Shown: piece by piece, positions 51,048-60,848 of the stretch
Position numbering within the stretch: position 1 is the stretch's first letter
Layout of the letters: each line of letters opens with the position of its first letter
From: Aerococcaceae bacterium DSM 111021
GTDB lineage: Bacteria > Bacillota > Bacilli > Lactobacillales > Aerococcaceae
Direction: 5' to 3'
Assembly: GCA_020112395.1 (NCBI GenBank)
Contig: JACCEK010000001.1
Location: forward strand, 310,001-374,000
DNA length: 64,000 nt
The notes under the pieces: model-generated
Told to the model about the DNA's origin: nothing
Database searches by the model: none
The model's input: only the letters and a program-made list of their open reading frames with translations
Made by a program: the position numbers and the translations under genes

Positions 51048-51165
51048 AATTATCATTCTCCTTTGGTTTTGTTTTCCTCCGAATAACTCTACTAACAAAA
51101 CGTCTCCCATTGAGAGAGCACCCGTTAAATTATCATTATTCGTGCGTTTTTGGTTTTACACCACG
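51048..51165 (-). ncRNA. rpsB leader RNA (S2 autoregulation candidate)
   Basis: The 118 bases between promoter and rpsB are structured. GTTTTGTT (minus 51101-51094) pairs with AACAAAAC (51073-51066), and TCTC/GAGA pairs flank an AATGG loop near 51105-51115. A conserved leader upstream of rpsB is known in Lactobacillales (the Lacto-rpsB motif); I assign it by position and general shape, not by an alignment. Confidence 0.55.
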
Positions 51166-51169
51166 GACT

Positions 51170-51198
51170 ATACTACTATAATATTAACCATTATGCAA
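51170..51198 (-). promoter_or_regulatory. Promoter of rpsB-tsf
   Basis: Minus strand: TTGCAT, 17 bases, TAGTAT, positioned just before the leader RNA. Confidence 0.65.
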
Positions 51199-51301
51199 GC
51201 TTGATTAGTGTTTTTCATAAAAAAACTAGTAATATCTTAATATTATTCAGAAATAATTTGTTTCTATCGTTAGTTAAGTAAGATTCCTTTGCTTGTACCC
51301 A

Positions 51302-51367
51302 AATAAAAAACTAGGACGTTGAATATAATTCCATTGTCTATGTTGGAATTTATCAAAATCCTAGTTT
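51302..51367 (-). terminator. Terminator of the nfeD-floA operon
   Basis: Minus strand: AACTAGGA and TCCTAGTT outer arms, an inner AATTCCA/TGGAATT helix, then six T. Confidence 0.85.
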
Positions 51368-51377
51368 AGTTAAATAT

Positions 51378-52067
51378 TTACTTATTTCTGAGACTTTTTG
51401 GTTTGTTGATAACTTCGTTAAAAATCATCATCTCTCTTAGCTTAGCTTCGTCATTCAATGAGCGATAAATATGATTTACAGTACGATTAATAGATCTTGA
51501 TGCTTTTTGTGAGTGTTCATCTTCAAGAATATTTGTCTCATCTAATTCCATCCAAGAAACATCCGTAATTTTACTATCCGCGTACCAATCATCTAGCTCA
51601 TCCAAGTAATTTTCTACATTTTTTTCTTCTAAATCATAATGACTTTGGGAATCATCGTAATCAGCAATCGTTGTATAATCTACGATTTGATTATCTTCCT
51701 CCACGTAATTTTTTACTTTTGATGTGTTATTACTAGTTAAAGTTTTCTTAGCTTTCTTTAAGCTATTATTCAACTGATTTAAAGACATGTCTTTTGCCAA
51801 ATTGCTTTGTTTTCCAGAGTTTCTGTGACGTTGTCGTAACTCTTGGACATGTTTATTTCGAGTTTGAATATCTGCCTCACGTTTTGGTGTTGTATTAATT
51901 GTCGTTCGGTTTTTAGCTATATCAATTGGTTTTTCGACAGATTCTATGTCTTCCACATAGCCGTCCCGAGGACTTTTAGATATATTATCTTTCTTCTTAG
52001 GTGAAAACATCGAGAATAGAAACGACCCCACTAAGTAAATAACCCAAACTCCAACTAAAAAATCCAT
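51378..52067 (-). CDS. Membrane-anchored protein of unknown function in the floA operon
   Basis: A 229-residue protein that I cannot assign. One N-terminal membrane segment (about 3-21, [21 protein letters not shown]) is followed by a highly charged, probably disordered region. A Lys-rich part (about 70-115) precedes an acidic part with many Asp/Glu/Tyr (about 120-185). The C terminus ends in a LREMMIFNEVINKPKSLR motif that could be a short folded or binding element. Its first base is shared with the floA stop, so the two are translationally coupled. The association suggests a function at floA membrane microdomains. Confidence 0.85.
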   Translation of the reverse strand: MDFLVGVWVIYLVGSFLFSMFSPKKKDNISKSPRDGYVEDIESVEKPIDIAKNRTTINTTPKREADIQTRNKHVQELRQRHRNSGKQSNLAKDMSLNQLNNSLKKAKKTLTSNNTSKVKNYVEEDNQIVDYTTIADYDDSQSHYDLEEKNVENYLDELDDWYADSKITDVSWMELDETNILEDEHSQKASRSINRTVNHIYRSLNDEAKLREMMIFNEVINKPKSLRNK

Positions 52068-53083
52068 TATTCTCTACCTTCTTCAGGTGAGTTCGTTCCT
52101 TTAGCTATAGATTCACGCATTGATGTGTCAGATTCAATATTTTTCATATTGTAATAATCCATGACACCAAGATTTCCTTTTTTGAAAGCTTCTGCCATTG
52201 CTAACGGTACTGCAGCTTCTGCTTCAACAACACGCGCTCGCATACGTTGTACTTCAGCAACCATCTCTTGCTCTTCTGCCACCGCAAACGCTCTACGTTC
52301 TTCGGCTTTAGCTTGGGCAACATTTTTATCCGCTATTGCTTGATCGGCTTGAAGTTTCGCACCAATGTTACGGCCAACATCCACATCTGCAATATCAATG
52401 GATAGAATTTCAAAGGCCGTACCTGAGTCTAACCCTTTACGAAGAATTGTTTGTGAGATAGAATCTGGATTCTCAAGGACTTTTGAATGACTTACTGAAC
52501 TACCAACAGTCGTTACGATTCCTTCACCGATACGAGCGATAATTGTTTCTTCACCAGCTCCACCAACAAGTCGTTCAATATTTGCACGAACGGTTACTTT
52601 CGCTTTTGCTCGAACTTCAATACCGTTCATCGCAACAGCTGATATTAATGGTGTTTCGATAACTTTGGGATTAACAGACACTTGAACGGCTTCAAACACA
52701 TTACGTCCTGCTAAATCAATTGCTGCAGCTTGTTCAAATTCTAAATCAATATTAGCTCTTTGCGCAGCAATTAAAGCATCAACAACTAAGTTAACATCTC
52801 CTCCAGCTAAATGATGGGCTTCTAATTGGTTCGAGTCTAAAATTAAACCTGCTTTAGTCGCTTTGATTAGTGGTCGAACAATTTCAGATGGTTGAACTCG
52901 ACGCAATCGCATTCCAACTAAATTACCAATCGATATCTTAACTCCAGAGAAATATGCTGTAACCCAGAGACCTACAGGAACGAAACGGAAAAACAATGAT
53001 ATTAAAATTAATACGATAACAATGATAACACCAATTGAAATAATTGTGCTTACTTCAAAATTATTACTTGAAAAATTATTCAT
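52067..53083 (-). CDS. floA: Flotillin-like protein FloA (YqfA)
   Basis: Bacterial flotillin that marks functional membrane microdomains. An N-terminal membrane segment (about 11-32) and [17 protein letters not shown] are followed by the PHB-like domain (about 70-240). A coiled coil rich in Ala/Glu comes last ([25 protein letters not shown], split here as [10 protein letters not shown] and [10 protein letters not shown]). The length of 338 residues is normal. It lies one base after nfeD, the usual partner, and shares a base with the next gene. Confidence 0.95.
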   Translation of the reverse strand: MNNFSSNNFEVSTIISIGVIIVIVLILISLFFRFVPVGLWVTAYFSGVKISIGNLVGMRLRRVQPSEIVRPLIKATKAGLILDSNQLEAHHLAGGDVNLVVDALIAAQRANIDLEFEQAAAIDLAGRNVFEAVQVSVNPKVIETPLISAVAMNGIEVRAKAKVTVRANIERLVGGAGEETIIARIGEGIVTTVGSSVSHSKVLENPDSISQTILRKGLDSGTAFEILSIDIADVDVGRNIGAKLQADQAIADKNVAQAKAEERRAFAVAEEQEMVAEVQRMRARVVEAEAAVPLAMAEAFKKGNLGVMDYYNMKNIESDTSMRESIAKGTNSPEEGRE

Positions 53084-53084
53084 A

Positions 53085-53684
53085 CTACATTTCCTTTCTT
53101 ACATATATTTTTGCGCCCTCAACTTTTGAAACATATATATTAGTTCCACTTTGAATCATATCTTCGGAACTAACAACCTCATAATACTCATTGTCAATTT
53201 CACATCGACCAACTGGTCTAAGCGCTGTGACTGTGACTCCTCTTTTACCCTTTAAATGCGAAAAATCTTTGCTACTTGAATACCCTTTTTCTTTTTCAGA
53301 TGAAGTACCAAGTACAAATCCATTTCCGATAGCCAATTCTTTGCCTAATCGTAAAGGTACGAGTATTCCAATCGCACTTACTAGGATCATTGCAAGAAGT
53401 GTTAATACAACATCTCCTAGATCATTCAAATGCATATAGAGTGATATGCCTATTGCTATAAAACCAAACAGACCAATAATACCGAAATCTGGCACATAAA
53501 ACTCTACTATTAACATTAAGATACCAAGTAAAAAAATAATAAAGATTAATAAATTTTGACCAGGCATTTCAAAGTAAAAACCATAAGCTATTACTGCTAG
53601 ACCTAAAAATAACCACTTAGGGCTATAAAATAGACATAAACAGAGTAATAGCATCCCTATCAATAATGCTACTATCATATCCAT
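53085..53684 (-). CDS. Short NfeD-type membrane protein
   Basis: A 199-residue membrane protein with about five helices in the first 115 residues and an NfeD OB-fold at the C terminus ([20 protein letters not shown], then [25 protein letters not shown]). The N-terminal ClpP-like protease domain of long NfeD proteins (as in Bacillus YqeZ) is absent, so it is a short form. It is the first gene of an operon with floA. An extended -10 (TGATATAAT, about 53699-53707) lies just upstream, and AGAGGAG precedes the ATG. Confidence 0.88.
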   Translation of the reverse strand: MDMIVALLIGMLLLCLCLFYSPKWLFLGLAVIAYGFYFEMPGQNLLIFIIFLLGILMLIVEFYVPDFGIIGLFGFIAIGISLYMHLNDLGDVVLTLLAMILVSAIGILVPLRLGKELAIGNGFVLGTSSEKEKGYSSSKDFSHLKGKRGVTVTALRPVGRCEIDNEYYEVVSSEDMIQSGTNIYVSKVEGAKIYVRKEM

Positions 53685-53794
53685 TCTCCTCTCATATTCA
53701 TTATATCATGAAAATAAGATTTACCGAAGAGGAATATAATTATTTATAGTAAAAAATTGTATGGTTATTAAATCACTATTTTTGCACTTTAATA

Positions 53795-54979
53795 TTAGTC
53801 ATTTTCTAGATGGGTCATTTTTGCCACTGATTCAACATATTCATTTTTAGCAGACATACTTTTCCTTCTATATTTCACATCATTTTTCAGTAATTTATAC
53901 AGGGTCGAAGCTAACGGTACTGCTAGCAGCATACCCCATATACCTAATAATCCTCCACCTATTGTAATAGATACGAGAACCCACAATCCAGGTAATCCAA
54001 TGGATCCACCTACCACGCGAGGGTAAATTAAATTGCCCTCTAATTGCTGCACGATTATAATAAAAAGGATGAAAGCAAATGCTTGTATGGGTGAGTCTAC
54101 TAAAATTAATAAAAATCCAATAGCTCCAGATATATAGGCACCCAGTACAGGTATTAATGCTGTCACACCTGTCAAAGCTCCAATCATAGATGCATATGGG
54201 AATTGAAAAATCCACATTCCTACTGTTACTAAGGAACCTAATATTAATGCCTCTAAAACTTCACCAGTAATAAAGTGACGGAAAGAAAAGTCTGTAACAT
54301 CCAATACATACATCAATCGTCTATGAATTTTGGACGATAAATACGTTTCAGATAATAATCTAAATTGTTTTCCTAATGTTTCTTTTGACATTAAAACGTA
54401 GAGTGAAATCATCAGTGATAAAAATAAATTTACGACAATACTAAAGACTGATCCAACTGTAGAAAGTGTTGTTTCAATAATATTTGTTGTAAATCGATTC
54501 ATAATAGATAACAAGTTAGACACTATGTTTTGCCAATCTATCTGCGATGTTTCAACTAATTCTGCTAGGGGCGGAAATGCTTCTTCATTTTCAATCACCC
54601 AGTTTTGAATGCGGGTCGCAAGTTCAGGTATGATTTCAATAAATCGGCCAATGACTGATACTAATTGTGGAATCACTAAATTTAGAATAAAAGTTAAAAC
54701 AACCGAAATAAGTATAATTGACACAAGTATACTTATGGGTCTGCGCGTCTTATTCACCATATTATTGTTACTATGTGGAAAATATAACTTTTCTAATTTC
54801 ACCATTGGTATATTCAATATGTAAGCCATTATAAAACCAACAATAATTGGCATTGAAATTGTTATTAAAAAACTGAAAATATTTTTGATTCGATCAAAAT
54901 TCACAATAGCTAATATTATAAGTCCTGCTACCAACAAGTATTTAATAATATAAAATTCAAATTCTTTTATTTTTTTCAT
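53795..54979 (-). CDS. AI-2E family transporter
   Basis: A 394-residue membrane protein of the AI-2E (UPF0118) permease family with about eight membrane segments. The conserved parts are IVGFIMAYILNIPMVKLEK (about 40-60) and ALIPVLGAYISGAIGFLLIL (about 270), followed by VVGGSIGLPGLWVLVSITIGGGLLGIWGM and PLAST. Members export AI-2 or act as sodium/proton antiporters; the actual role here is not known. It stands alone; the SDR pseudogene lies upstream. Confidence 0.9.
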   Translation of the reverse strand: MKKIKEFEFYIIKYLLVAGLIILAIVNFDRIKNIFSFLITISMPIIVGFIMAYILNIPMVKLEKLYFPHSNNNMVNKTRRPISILVSIILISVVLTFILNLVIPQLVSVIGRFIEIIPELATRIQNWVIENEEAFPPLAELVETSQIDWQNIVSNLLSIMNRFTTNIIETTLSTVGSVFSIVVNLFLSLMISLYVLMSKETLGKQFRLLSETYLSSKIHRRLMYVLDVTDFSFRHFITGEVLEALILGSLVTVGMWIFQFPYASMIGALTGVTALIPVLGAYISGAIGFLLILVDSPIQAFAFILFIIIVQQLEGNLIYPRVVGGSIGLPGLWVLVSITIGGGLLGIWGMLLAVPLASTLYKLLKNDVKYRRKSMSAKNEYVESVAKMTHLEND

Positions 54980-55059
54980 GTTTCACCTCAACTATTTTCA
55001 TGTAATATAACACATATTCTTTTTCTAAAATAGTAATATAGTCGTCTTTACAAATGCTT

Positions 55060-55728
55060 TATAGAATATAATCTGTTTCTAAATGACCAACATGAAATAC
55101 TACTAATTGTGCAGCATCTTCTGGAAGAACAATTCAGCGTGACAAATAATTTGGGCTTTAAGTTTTTTTATTCCCTACGTCCCACAACCTGTATCCGTAT
55201 GCTCTGGGTTTATTGCGTTTACTGTAGCGCCTATTCGCGTCAATTAGTCTGACACTAAAAGTGTAAATGCTGATATAGCCCTTTAGTTTCAAAATAGGCT
55301 AATTCATCAGTGATTGGAGTGAGAGACTGTCCAAATGTAAAATCAATGATTCGACCCATTCCATAATTTTATTGTTTAAAACAACGGGCAAACTCAACAC
55401 ATAGTAAGAATGTCACTCTCATATATCATTCCCTAGAAGAATGGGTTGCTTTGTTCACTAATATCGAAGGTGTTTTTAATTGTTGAGTAACTATGTATAA
55501 TAGTCTTATTAATGCGTTTACAGCCAATAAGTCAAACCTTAAGTCTCTACATCTTATTTCATATTCTTGTATCAATTCATCTTTAAAATTTTGTGCTCAA
55601 TTCGCTTAATATTCCCAATGTATAAAAAACATCTCAATGCTTAATGCTAGCTTACGACAAATAGCTTTTCCAATTCTTTCATTATTACTTTCAACAGTTA
55701 TTATTGCTATCGATTTCTTTGATTTCAT
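55060..55728 (-). pseudogene. Decayed short-chain dehydrogenase/reductase (3-oxoacyl reductase-like)
   Basis: No open frame survives, but one minus-strand frame from an ATG at 55728 keeps SDR order across several stops. It shows KKSIAIITVESNNERIGKAI (damaged nucleotide-binding loop), TPSILVNKATHS (the NNAG strand), then after a deletion RIIDFTFGQSLTPITDELAY followed by FETKG (YxxxK catalytic motif). In another frame comes ATVNAINPEHTDTG (the NxxxPGxxxT segment). At least five in-frame stops, one deletion and a frameshift are present. The segment between AI-2E and clpB is otherwise without genes. Confidence 0.85.
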
Positions 55729-55822
55729 ACTTACTTGTCTAACATCAATCTATTCTAGCGGTCTTAAGTAAAATAAATACATACTTAAAATTTTATGTAT
55801 ATCCTCTCTTAAATATATTCAC

Positions 55823-55864
55823 AAAAAAAGCCAACGTATTTGCTTTCAATACGTTGGCTTTTTT
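55823..55864 (-). terminator. Terminator of clpB
   Basis: Minus strand: AAAGCCAACGTATTG and CAATACGTTGGCTTT-type arms (AAGCCAACGTATT and AATACGTTGGCTT) with a short loop and seven T. Confidence 0.92.
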
Positions 55865-55868
55865 GAAA

Positions 55869-58475
55869 CTATTTAGTTTCTTCTTTGTTATTAAAAACGA
55901 GTTGACCTTCTTCTAAATCAACAGTGATTATTGAATTAGGTAATACTTTTCCAGCAACGATTTCTTTTGCTAAAGGTGTTTCTAGTTCCTTCATAATGAA
56001 TCTTTGTAATGGTCTCGCACCATAAATTGGATCATATCCTTGTTCTGCTAACCATAAGGTTGCTGATTCTGATACTTCTAATTTAATTTGTTGGTCTGCT
56101 AATCGATTTGATAGATTTTGAATCATTTTTAATACAATTCCACTCATATTATTCAAAGTTAATGGAGAGAATAGCACCGTATCGTCGATTCGGTTTAAAA
56201 ATTCTGGTTTGAATTGTTGACGGAGTAATTGATTTACTTGTTTTTCTGTTTCTTGAGAGATCAAGCCATCTTCTTCAACACCCTCAAGAAGTAGATGCGA
56301 TCCAATATTACTGGTCATAATTATAACGGTATTCTTAAAGTCTACGACGCGCCCCTTAGAATCAGTTAGTCTTCCATCATCCAAGACTTGTAATAATATA
56401 TTAAAAACATCCGGATGCGCTTTTTCTACTTCATCTAAAAGAATAATTGTATACGGATTACGACGAACTGCTTCAGTTAATTGTCCGCCTTCATCATGGC
56501 CGATGTATCCAGGAGGTGCACCTACTAATCGTGACACAGTATGTTTCTCCATATATTCACTCATATCAAGTCGAATCATGTGGTCTTCTGAATCGAATAA
56601 AGCTACAGCTAAAGCTTTCGCCAATTCAGTTTTACCAACACCTGTAGGTCCTAAGAATAGGAATGAACCTATTGGTCGATTTGGATCTTGGATTCCAGCC
56701 CGTGATCTAAGTACAGCTTCATGAACTAATCGGACTGCCTCATCTTGACCGATAACTCTTTTATGAAGAATCTCGTCAAGATGCATTAATTTTTCGCGTT
56801 CACCTTCGACGATTTTATTCACTGGGATTCCCGTTAAACGGCCAACTACTTTGGCGATTTCTTCATCTGTTACCGATTCTTGTGTTAGACGATTTTGAAC
56901 TTCAGTTTCAACATGTTCATTTTCTAAATCAGTTAATTCTTTTTCTAATGTAGGTATAATTCCATGTCTTAATTCAGCGGCTCTTTCTAAATTGTATTCT
57001 GCTTCCGCATCATCTAAATCATGTCGAGCTTGATCTAATTGTTCACGTTTATCACGTAATTTATTGGTTTCTTCTTTTTCGATATCCCAACGAGCTTTCA
57101 AAAGATTTGCTTCTTCGCGTAAATTGGCTAACTCTTCTCGAAGTATATCTAAACGGCGTTTACTCGCATCATCTTCTTCTTTTTTCAAAGCCTCTTCTTC
57201 TATTTCTAATGTCATTAAACGACGGTTGGCTTGATCAATTTCTAATGGGACTGAATTAAGTTCCATTCTAATTGTAGCACAAGCTTCATCGACTAAATCA
57301 AGTGCTTTGTCAGGTAGAAAACGATCCGTAATATAACGGTTCGAAAGTGTTGCAGCCGCTACTAACGCATTGTCATGAATGTTAACCCCATGGTGAATCT
57401 CGTAACGTTCTTTAAGTCCTCGCAAGATAGATATAGTATCTTCAACATTCGGTTCTTTAACCATAACTCTTTGGAATCGTCTTTCTAGAGCTTTATCTTT
57501 TTCAAAGTTTTGACGGTACTCATCCAATGTCGTTGCACCTATACAGTGTAACTCTCCTCGAGCTAACATTGGCTTCAATAGATTCCCTGCATCCATTGAT
57601 CCTTCAGTTTTTCCTGCTCCAACGATAGTATGTATTTCGTCAATGAACAGTAAAATTTGACCTTGAGCATCTTTAACTTCTTTTAAGACTGCTTTCAAGC
57701 GTTCTTCAAATTCTCCTCGGTACTTAGCACCAGCAATCAACGCTCCCATATCTAATGAATAGACAGTTTTACCTTTTAAGTTTTCTGGAACATCATTACG
57801 TACAATACGTTGGGCTAACCCTTCTACAATTGCTGTTTTACCTACTCCAGGATCACCAATTAGTATAGGATTATTTTTGGATTTACGTGATAAGATACGA
57901 ATGACGTCACGTATTTCTTCATCTCGCCCAATTATTGGATCCATTTCATTTGATTTAACTGCTTCGTTTAAGTTAATCGCGTATTTTTCTAATGATTCAT
58001 AAGTTTCTTCTTGGTTTTGAGATGTCACACGATTTCCTCCTCTCAAATCTTCAATTTTATCTTTAAAAATAGTTTCAGTCAGTCCATTGTTAATTAAAAA
58101 TTTAACAATAGGATTATTTTTTTGCTTATATAATGCGAGTAATATCACTTCTGTTGATAAGTAATCGTCATTATATTCTCCGGCAATAGTCGTCGCATCT
58201 TGTAATAAGCGATTTAAGTTTTGGCTAATACCTTGTCCGTATTGAACATTACTTCCGCTTACTTGAGATATCTTATTAATCTCTTCTTCAACAAGACGAA
58301 TAAATTGGTCCATTGGTATGTTTTGTTCTTTATATAATTTATAAGCAAAATGGTCTGCTTGCAGCATAATTAACCATAAATGCGCAATATCTATTTGTTG
58401 ATGTTGCCGAGTCATGGCTACTTGCTGTGCCTCACCAATTGCTTGTTGCATCGTGGTAGTTAATTTGTCAATCAT
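55869..58475 (-). CDS. clpB: Disaggregase ClpB (Hsp100)
   Basis: Hexameric AAA+ chaperone that, with DnaK, extracts proteins from aggregates. Domains: N-domain (1-150), first AAA+ with GDPGVGKT (about 207), a coiled-coil M domain (about 400-530) that distinguishes ClpB from ClpC/ClpA, and a second AAA+ with [15 protein letters not shown] (about 606) and LLDEVEKAH. The length of 868 residues is normal, and no ClpP-binding loop was noted. A promoter with overlapping CtsR box and a second box before the start codon indicate CtsR control. Confidence 0.97.
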   Translation of the reverse strand: MIDKLTTTMQQAIGEAQQVAMTRQHQQIDIAHLWLIMLQADHFAYKLYKEQNIPMDQFIRLVEEEINKISQVSGSNVQYGQGISQNLNRLLQDATTIAGEYNDDYLSTEVILLALYKQKNNPIVKFLINNGLTETIFKDKIEDLRGGNRVTSQNQEETYESLEKYAINLNEAVKSNEMDPIIGRDEEIRDVIRILSRKSKNNPILIGDPGVGKTAIVEGLAQRIVRNDVPENLKGKTVYSLDMGALIAGAKYRGEFEERLKAVLKEVKDAQGQILLFIDEIHTIVGAGKTEGSMDAGNLLKPMLARGELHCIGATTLDEYRQNFEKDKALERRFQRVMVKEPNVEDTISILRGLKERYEIHHGVNIHDNALVAAATLSNRYITDRFLPDKALDLVDEACATIRMELNSVPLEIDQANRRLMTLEIEEEALKKEEDDASKRRLDILREELANLREEANLLKARWDIEKEETNKLRDKREQLDQARHDLDDAEAEYNLERAAELRHGIIPTLEKELTDLENEHVETEVQNRLTQESVTDEEIAKVVGRLTGIPVNKIVEGEREKLMHLDEILHKRVIGQDEAVRLVHEAVLRSRAGIQDPNRPIGSFLFLGPTGVGKTELAKALAVALFDSEDHMIRLDMSEYMEKHTVSRLVGAPPGYIGHDEGGQLTEAVRRNPYTIILLDEVEKAHPDVFNILLQVLDDGRLTDSKGRVVDFKNTVIIMTSNIGSHLLLEGVEEDGLISQETEKQVNQLLRQQFKPEFLNRIDDTVLFSPLTLNNMSGIVLKMIQNLSNRLADQQIKLEVSESATLWLAEQGYDPIYGARPLQRFIMKELETPLAKEIVAGKVLPNSIITVDLEEGQLVFNNKEETK

Positions 58476-58494
58476 ATATACACAGCCTTTCTTT

Positions 58495-58511
58495 AGTCAA
58501 AATTGGTCAGT
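58495..58511. promoter_or_regulatory. CtsR operator 2, in the clpB leader
   Basis: Plus strand: AGTCAAA, three bases, GGTCAGT, a match to the CtsR tandem heptamer with two mismatches in the second copy. It lies between promoter and start codon. Confidence 0.65.
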
Positions 58512-58554
58512 TAAATTATTGTATAAATATAAGCCTCACCTTGAGACTATATTT

Positions 58555-58583
58555 ATTATACACAATTGGTCAATGAAGGTCAA
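58555..58583 (-). promoter_or_regulatory. Promoter of clpB
   Basis: Minus strand: TTGACC, 17 bases, TATAAT. The -35 lies inside the upstream CtsR box. Confidence 0.85.
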
Positions 58584-58584
58584 A
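58568..58584. promoter_or_regulatory. CtsR operator 1, overlapping the clpB -35
   Basis: Plus strand: GGTCAAT, GAA, GGTCAAA, the CtsR tandem heptamer with one mismatch. Its place on the -35 fits direct repression. Confidence 0.85.
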
Positions 58585-58610
58585 CTTTATCTTAGGATTG
58601 TTTGATAAAT

Positions 58611-59186
58611 CTATTCGTGAAACTCTACCTTGCCCTCGGTTAATGATTTAATTCTACATATTGAGTAAACATCATAACCAGATGCTTCTAACCGCTTACG
58701 ACCTGGTTGAAATGACTTTTCTACACATATGCCAATTCCCACATTTTCTGCTCCACTTTGACTAATTAAGTCTGCTAGACCAAATGCAGCTTCACCATTT
58801 GCTAAAAAATCATCTATAATCAAGACCTTATCATCAGGTTTTAAATATTCCTTCGAAATAAACACATTATTTGTTGTTTTTTTCGTATAGGAGTGAACTA
58901 ACGTTTCGTACTTATCCTCTGACTTTAAGGTGTTTGGTAAGGCTTTCTTAGCAAATAACATTGGAACGTTCAAACGATAAGCAACCATTAATGCGGGTGC
59001 GATACCAGATGATTCGATTGTTAATACTTTCGTCACACCTCTATCTTTAAAGTAATGGTAAAAGTCATTTTCAATACTTTTAATGAGATGAGGATCAATT
59101 TGATGATTTAGAAATGAATCTACTTTTAAAACATTCCCAGGATATATTTCACTATGTTTTATAATCATCTCTTTCAAACTTGTCAT
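58611..59186 (-). CDS. xpt: Xanthine phosphoribosyltransferase
   Basis: Converts xanthine with PRPP to XMP for purine salvage. Recognised by VLKVDSFLNHQIDP (about 19-32), TIESSGIAPALMVAYRLNVP (about 57-76), the PRPP loop VLIIDDFLANGEAAFGL (about 122-138) and VEKSFQPGRKRLEA. The length of 191 residues is normal. In Bacillus xpt is under a purine riboswitch; here it follows mgsA by 27 bases with no space for one. AGGAGG precedes the ATG. It has no permease partner nearby. Confidence 0.95.
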   Translation of the reverse strand: MTSLKEMIIKHSEIYPGNVLKVDSFLNHQIDPHLIKSIENDFYHYFKDRGVTKVLTIESSGIAPALMVAYRLNVPMLFAKKALPNTLKSEDKYETLVHSYTKKTTNNVFISKEYLKPDDKVLIIDDFLANGEAAFGLADLISQSGAENVGIGICVEKSFQPGRKRLEASGYDVYSICRIKSLTEGKVEFHE

Positions 59187-59213
59187 CCACAGGCCTCCTA
59201 AATTCTGGATTGT

Positions 59214-59636
59214 TTAAATATCTATTTTATTGTGTTCTTCACCATTACGGATATTTCGCCAATCTAAAAAACCACTTTCTAAACCACGAATTAAAATCTC
59301 TGCCGTTCCTATATTCGTTGCCAATGGAATATCGTATACATCACATAGACGCAATAAAGCAGAAACATCTGGTTCATGAGGTTGAGCCGTTAATGGATCT
59401 CTTAAGAAAAGAACTAAATCCATACGGTCATCTGAGATAGCTGCACCAATTTGTTGGTCACCACCTAGTGGACCTGACTTATAGCGATGCACATCTAAGC
59501 CAGTTGCTTCTATTATTCTAAGCCCTGTAGTTCCAGTAGCGAATAATTCATGCTTGGCGAAAATCTCTCGATACGCTACAGCGATTTTAATCATATCATC
59601 TTTCTTTTTATCATGTGCAATTAAAGCAATTTTCAC
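59214..59636 (-). CDS. mgsA: Methylglyoxal synthase
   Basis: Turns dihydroxyacetone phosphate into methylglyoxal and phosphate, a glycolytic bypass when phosphate runs short. Motifs are [14 protein letters not shown] (about 3-16), [12 protein letters not shown] with the phosphate-binding TGTTG (about 41-45), [12 protein letters not shown] and [16 protein letters not shown] with the catalytic Asp. The start is GTG at 59636: AAGGAGGTG lies nine bases before it, and an earlier GTG is part of that site. It is followed by xpt and faces a DJ-1-type gene. Confidence 0.95.
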   Translation of the reverse strand: MKIALIAHDKKKDDMIKIAVAYREIFAKHELFATGTTGLRIIEATGLDVHRYKSGPLGGDQQIGAAISDDRMDLVLFLRDPLTAQPHEPDVSALLRLCDVYDIPLATNIGTAEILIRGLESGFLDWRNIRNGEEHNKIDI

Positions 59637-59794
59637 TTTATAACACACCTCCTTTTTTTATTCATTATATCAGATATTATACTTTCTATCTCATTAAACA
59701 CTCATTATTCTTCTAACCTTTGCAAGCAAATCAATTGCAATAACTTTGTTGATTGTTAAACTGTACTTAGACTATTCAATGGAGGATTTTATTA

Positions 59795-60307
59795 ATGGCA
59801 AAAGTTGCTACAGTAATAACAGACTTATATGAAGATGTTGAATTTACTTCACCACGTGATGCACTAGAAGGTGCTGGGCATAAAATTATAACAATTGGAC
59901 CGGATGCCGGACATACAGCAAAAGGAAAAAAAGGTGAATCAGAAGTTACAATCGATAAAGGCATTGATGATGTAAAGTCATCAGACTTCGATGCTTTACT
60001 GATTCCTGGAGGATTTTCTCCAGATAAGTTACGTAAAGACGACCGAATTGTTGATTTCGTTCGTGAATTTGCATTAGCTCGCAAACCAATCTTTACAATT
60101 TGTCATGGACCGCAGTTATTGGTTAATGCCGATATACTACGTGGTAAAGACATAACAAGTGTTAAACAAGTGGCTATTGATGTAAAGAACGCTGGTGCGA
60201 ACTTTTACGATGCGGAAGTGGTTATTGACCCTTCAGGTATTATTTCTAGTCGTACGCCAGAAGATATTGATGCATTCAATAAAGCAATTGTGAATGCTTT
60301 AGCATAA
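59795..60307 (+). CDS. DJ-1/PfpI family protein
   Basis: A 170-residue cytoplasmic protein of the class I glutamine-amidotransferase-like fold. The nucleophile elbow is TICHGPQLL (Cys about 105), and the glutamate ahead of it is in the LYEDVEFTSP region (about 10-20). Members include general stress protein 18/YfkM and PfpI. Activities reported for the family are glyoxalase III and deglycase; both are disputed for some members. GGAGG precedes the ATG. It is transcribed away from mgsA, with 158 bases between, and ends with a strong terminator. Confidence 0.92.
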   Translation: MAKVATVITDLYEDVEFTSPRDALEGAGHKIITIGPDAGHTAKGKKGESEVTIDKGIDDVKSSDFDALLIPGGFSPDKLRKDDRIVDFVREFALARKPIFTICHGPQLLVNADILRGKDITSVKQVAIDVKNAGANFYDAEVVIDPSGIISSRTPEDIDAFNKAIVNALA

Positions 60308-60338
60308 ATAAAAAAACTCCCTCATGGGGAGTTTTTTT
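60308..60338. terminator. Shared terminator between the DJ-1/PfpI gene and the 60.3-60.8 kb gene
   Basis: AAACTCCC/GGGGAGTTT arms with a short loop and T runs on both strands (seven T on the plus, seven on the minus). Confidence 0.9.
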
Positions 60339-60344
60339 GTGTCA

Positions 60345-60755
60345 TCATTGAATATCGTGTGTATCATCTAGTTTAGTAGAATATAGCTTAACGTTCGTAG
60401 TCGATGTAATATCGGTATATAACATAATATTACAACTTGCCAGCTCTATCTCATGATGATAATTATAATAGTTAAGTAAATCGTCTTCTATAAGCTTCAA
60501 AAAATTATCTGCGTACACTAAAGGTCTCATTGTTCGACAATGATTGTCTTGGTTATACTCCTCGAATTTATCTATAACTAATTGATCAATATTCAATCGC
60601 TCATTACTAATTAAATTCGGAAAACCTGATCGAATATCCGTCGCAATATAGCTACTCGGCACAAGCAACATTAAAGACAGTTGAAATTGAGCAATTGAAG
60701 GATGTTTCTCATCAATTAATTCGATTGTATGTGTTATAAATTGATGTTTGTTAAT
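60345..60755 (-). CDS. Hypothetical protein, start codon uncertain (possibly ATT)
   Basis: I do not recognise the product, about 136 residues. It is soluble and begins NKHQFITHTIELIDEKHPSI with no signal peptide; one hydrophobic stretch (LSLMLLVP) and two cysteines are seen. A strong AAAGGAG (60770-60764) stands before it, but the next in-frame ATG is 28 codons away. The codon at good spacing is ATT at 60755 (eight bases), with ATA five bases from the site. The only upstream candidate is a TTG at 60776, ahead of the site. The minus-strand gene ends just before a shared terminator. Confidence 0.65.
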   Translation of the reverse strand: MNKHQFITHTIELIDEKHPSIAQFQLSLMLLVPSSYIATDIRSGFPNLISNERLNIDQLVIDKFEEYNQDNHCRTMRPLVYADNFLKLIEDDLLNYYNYHHEIELASCNIMLYTDITSTTNVKLYSTKLDDTHDIQ

Positions 60756-60848
60756 TATAAAAACTCCTTTATTCAAATATATAAGAGGTTAACATTATAA
60801 CTCAAGTAATGAAAAAATCCAGTTTTATTATATTACAAAGAAATTATT

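Noticed and set aside
59187-59213. Purine riboswitch before xpt
   Set aside because: Only 27 bases separate mgsA and xpt, far too short for the aptamer, and none is seen before mgsA.
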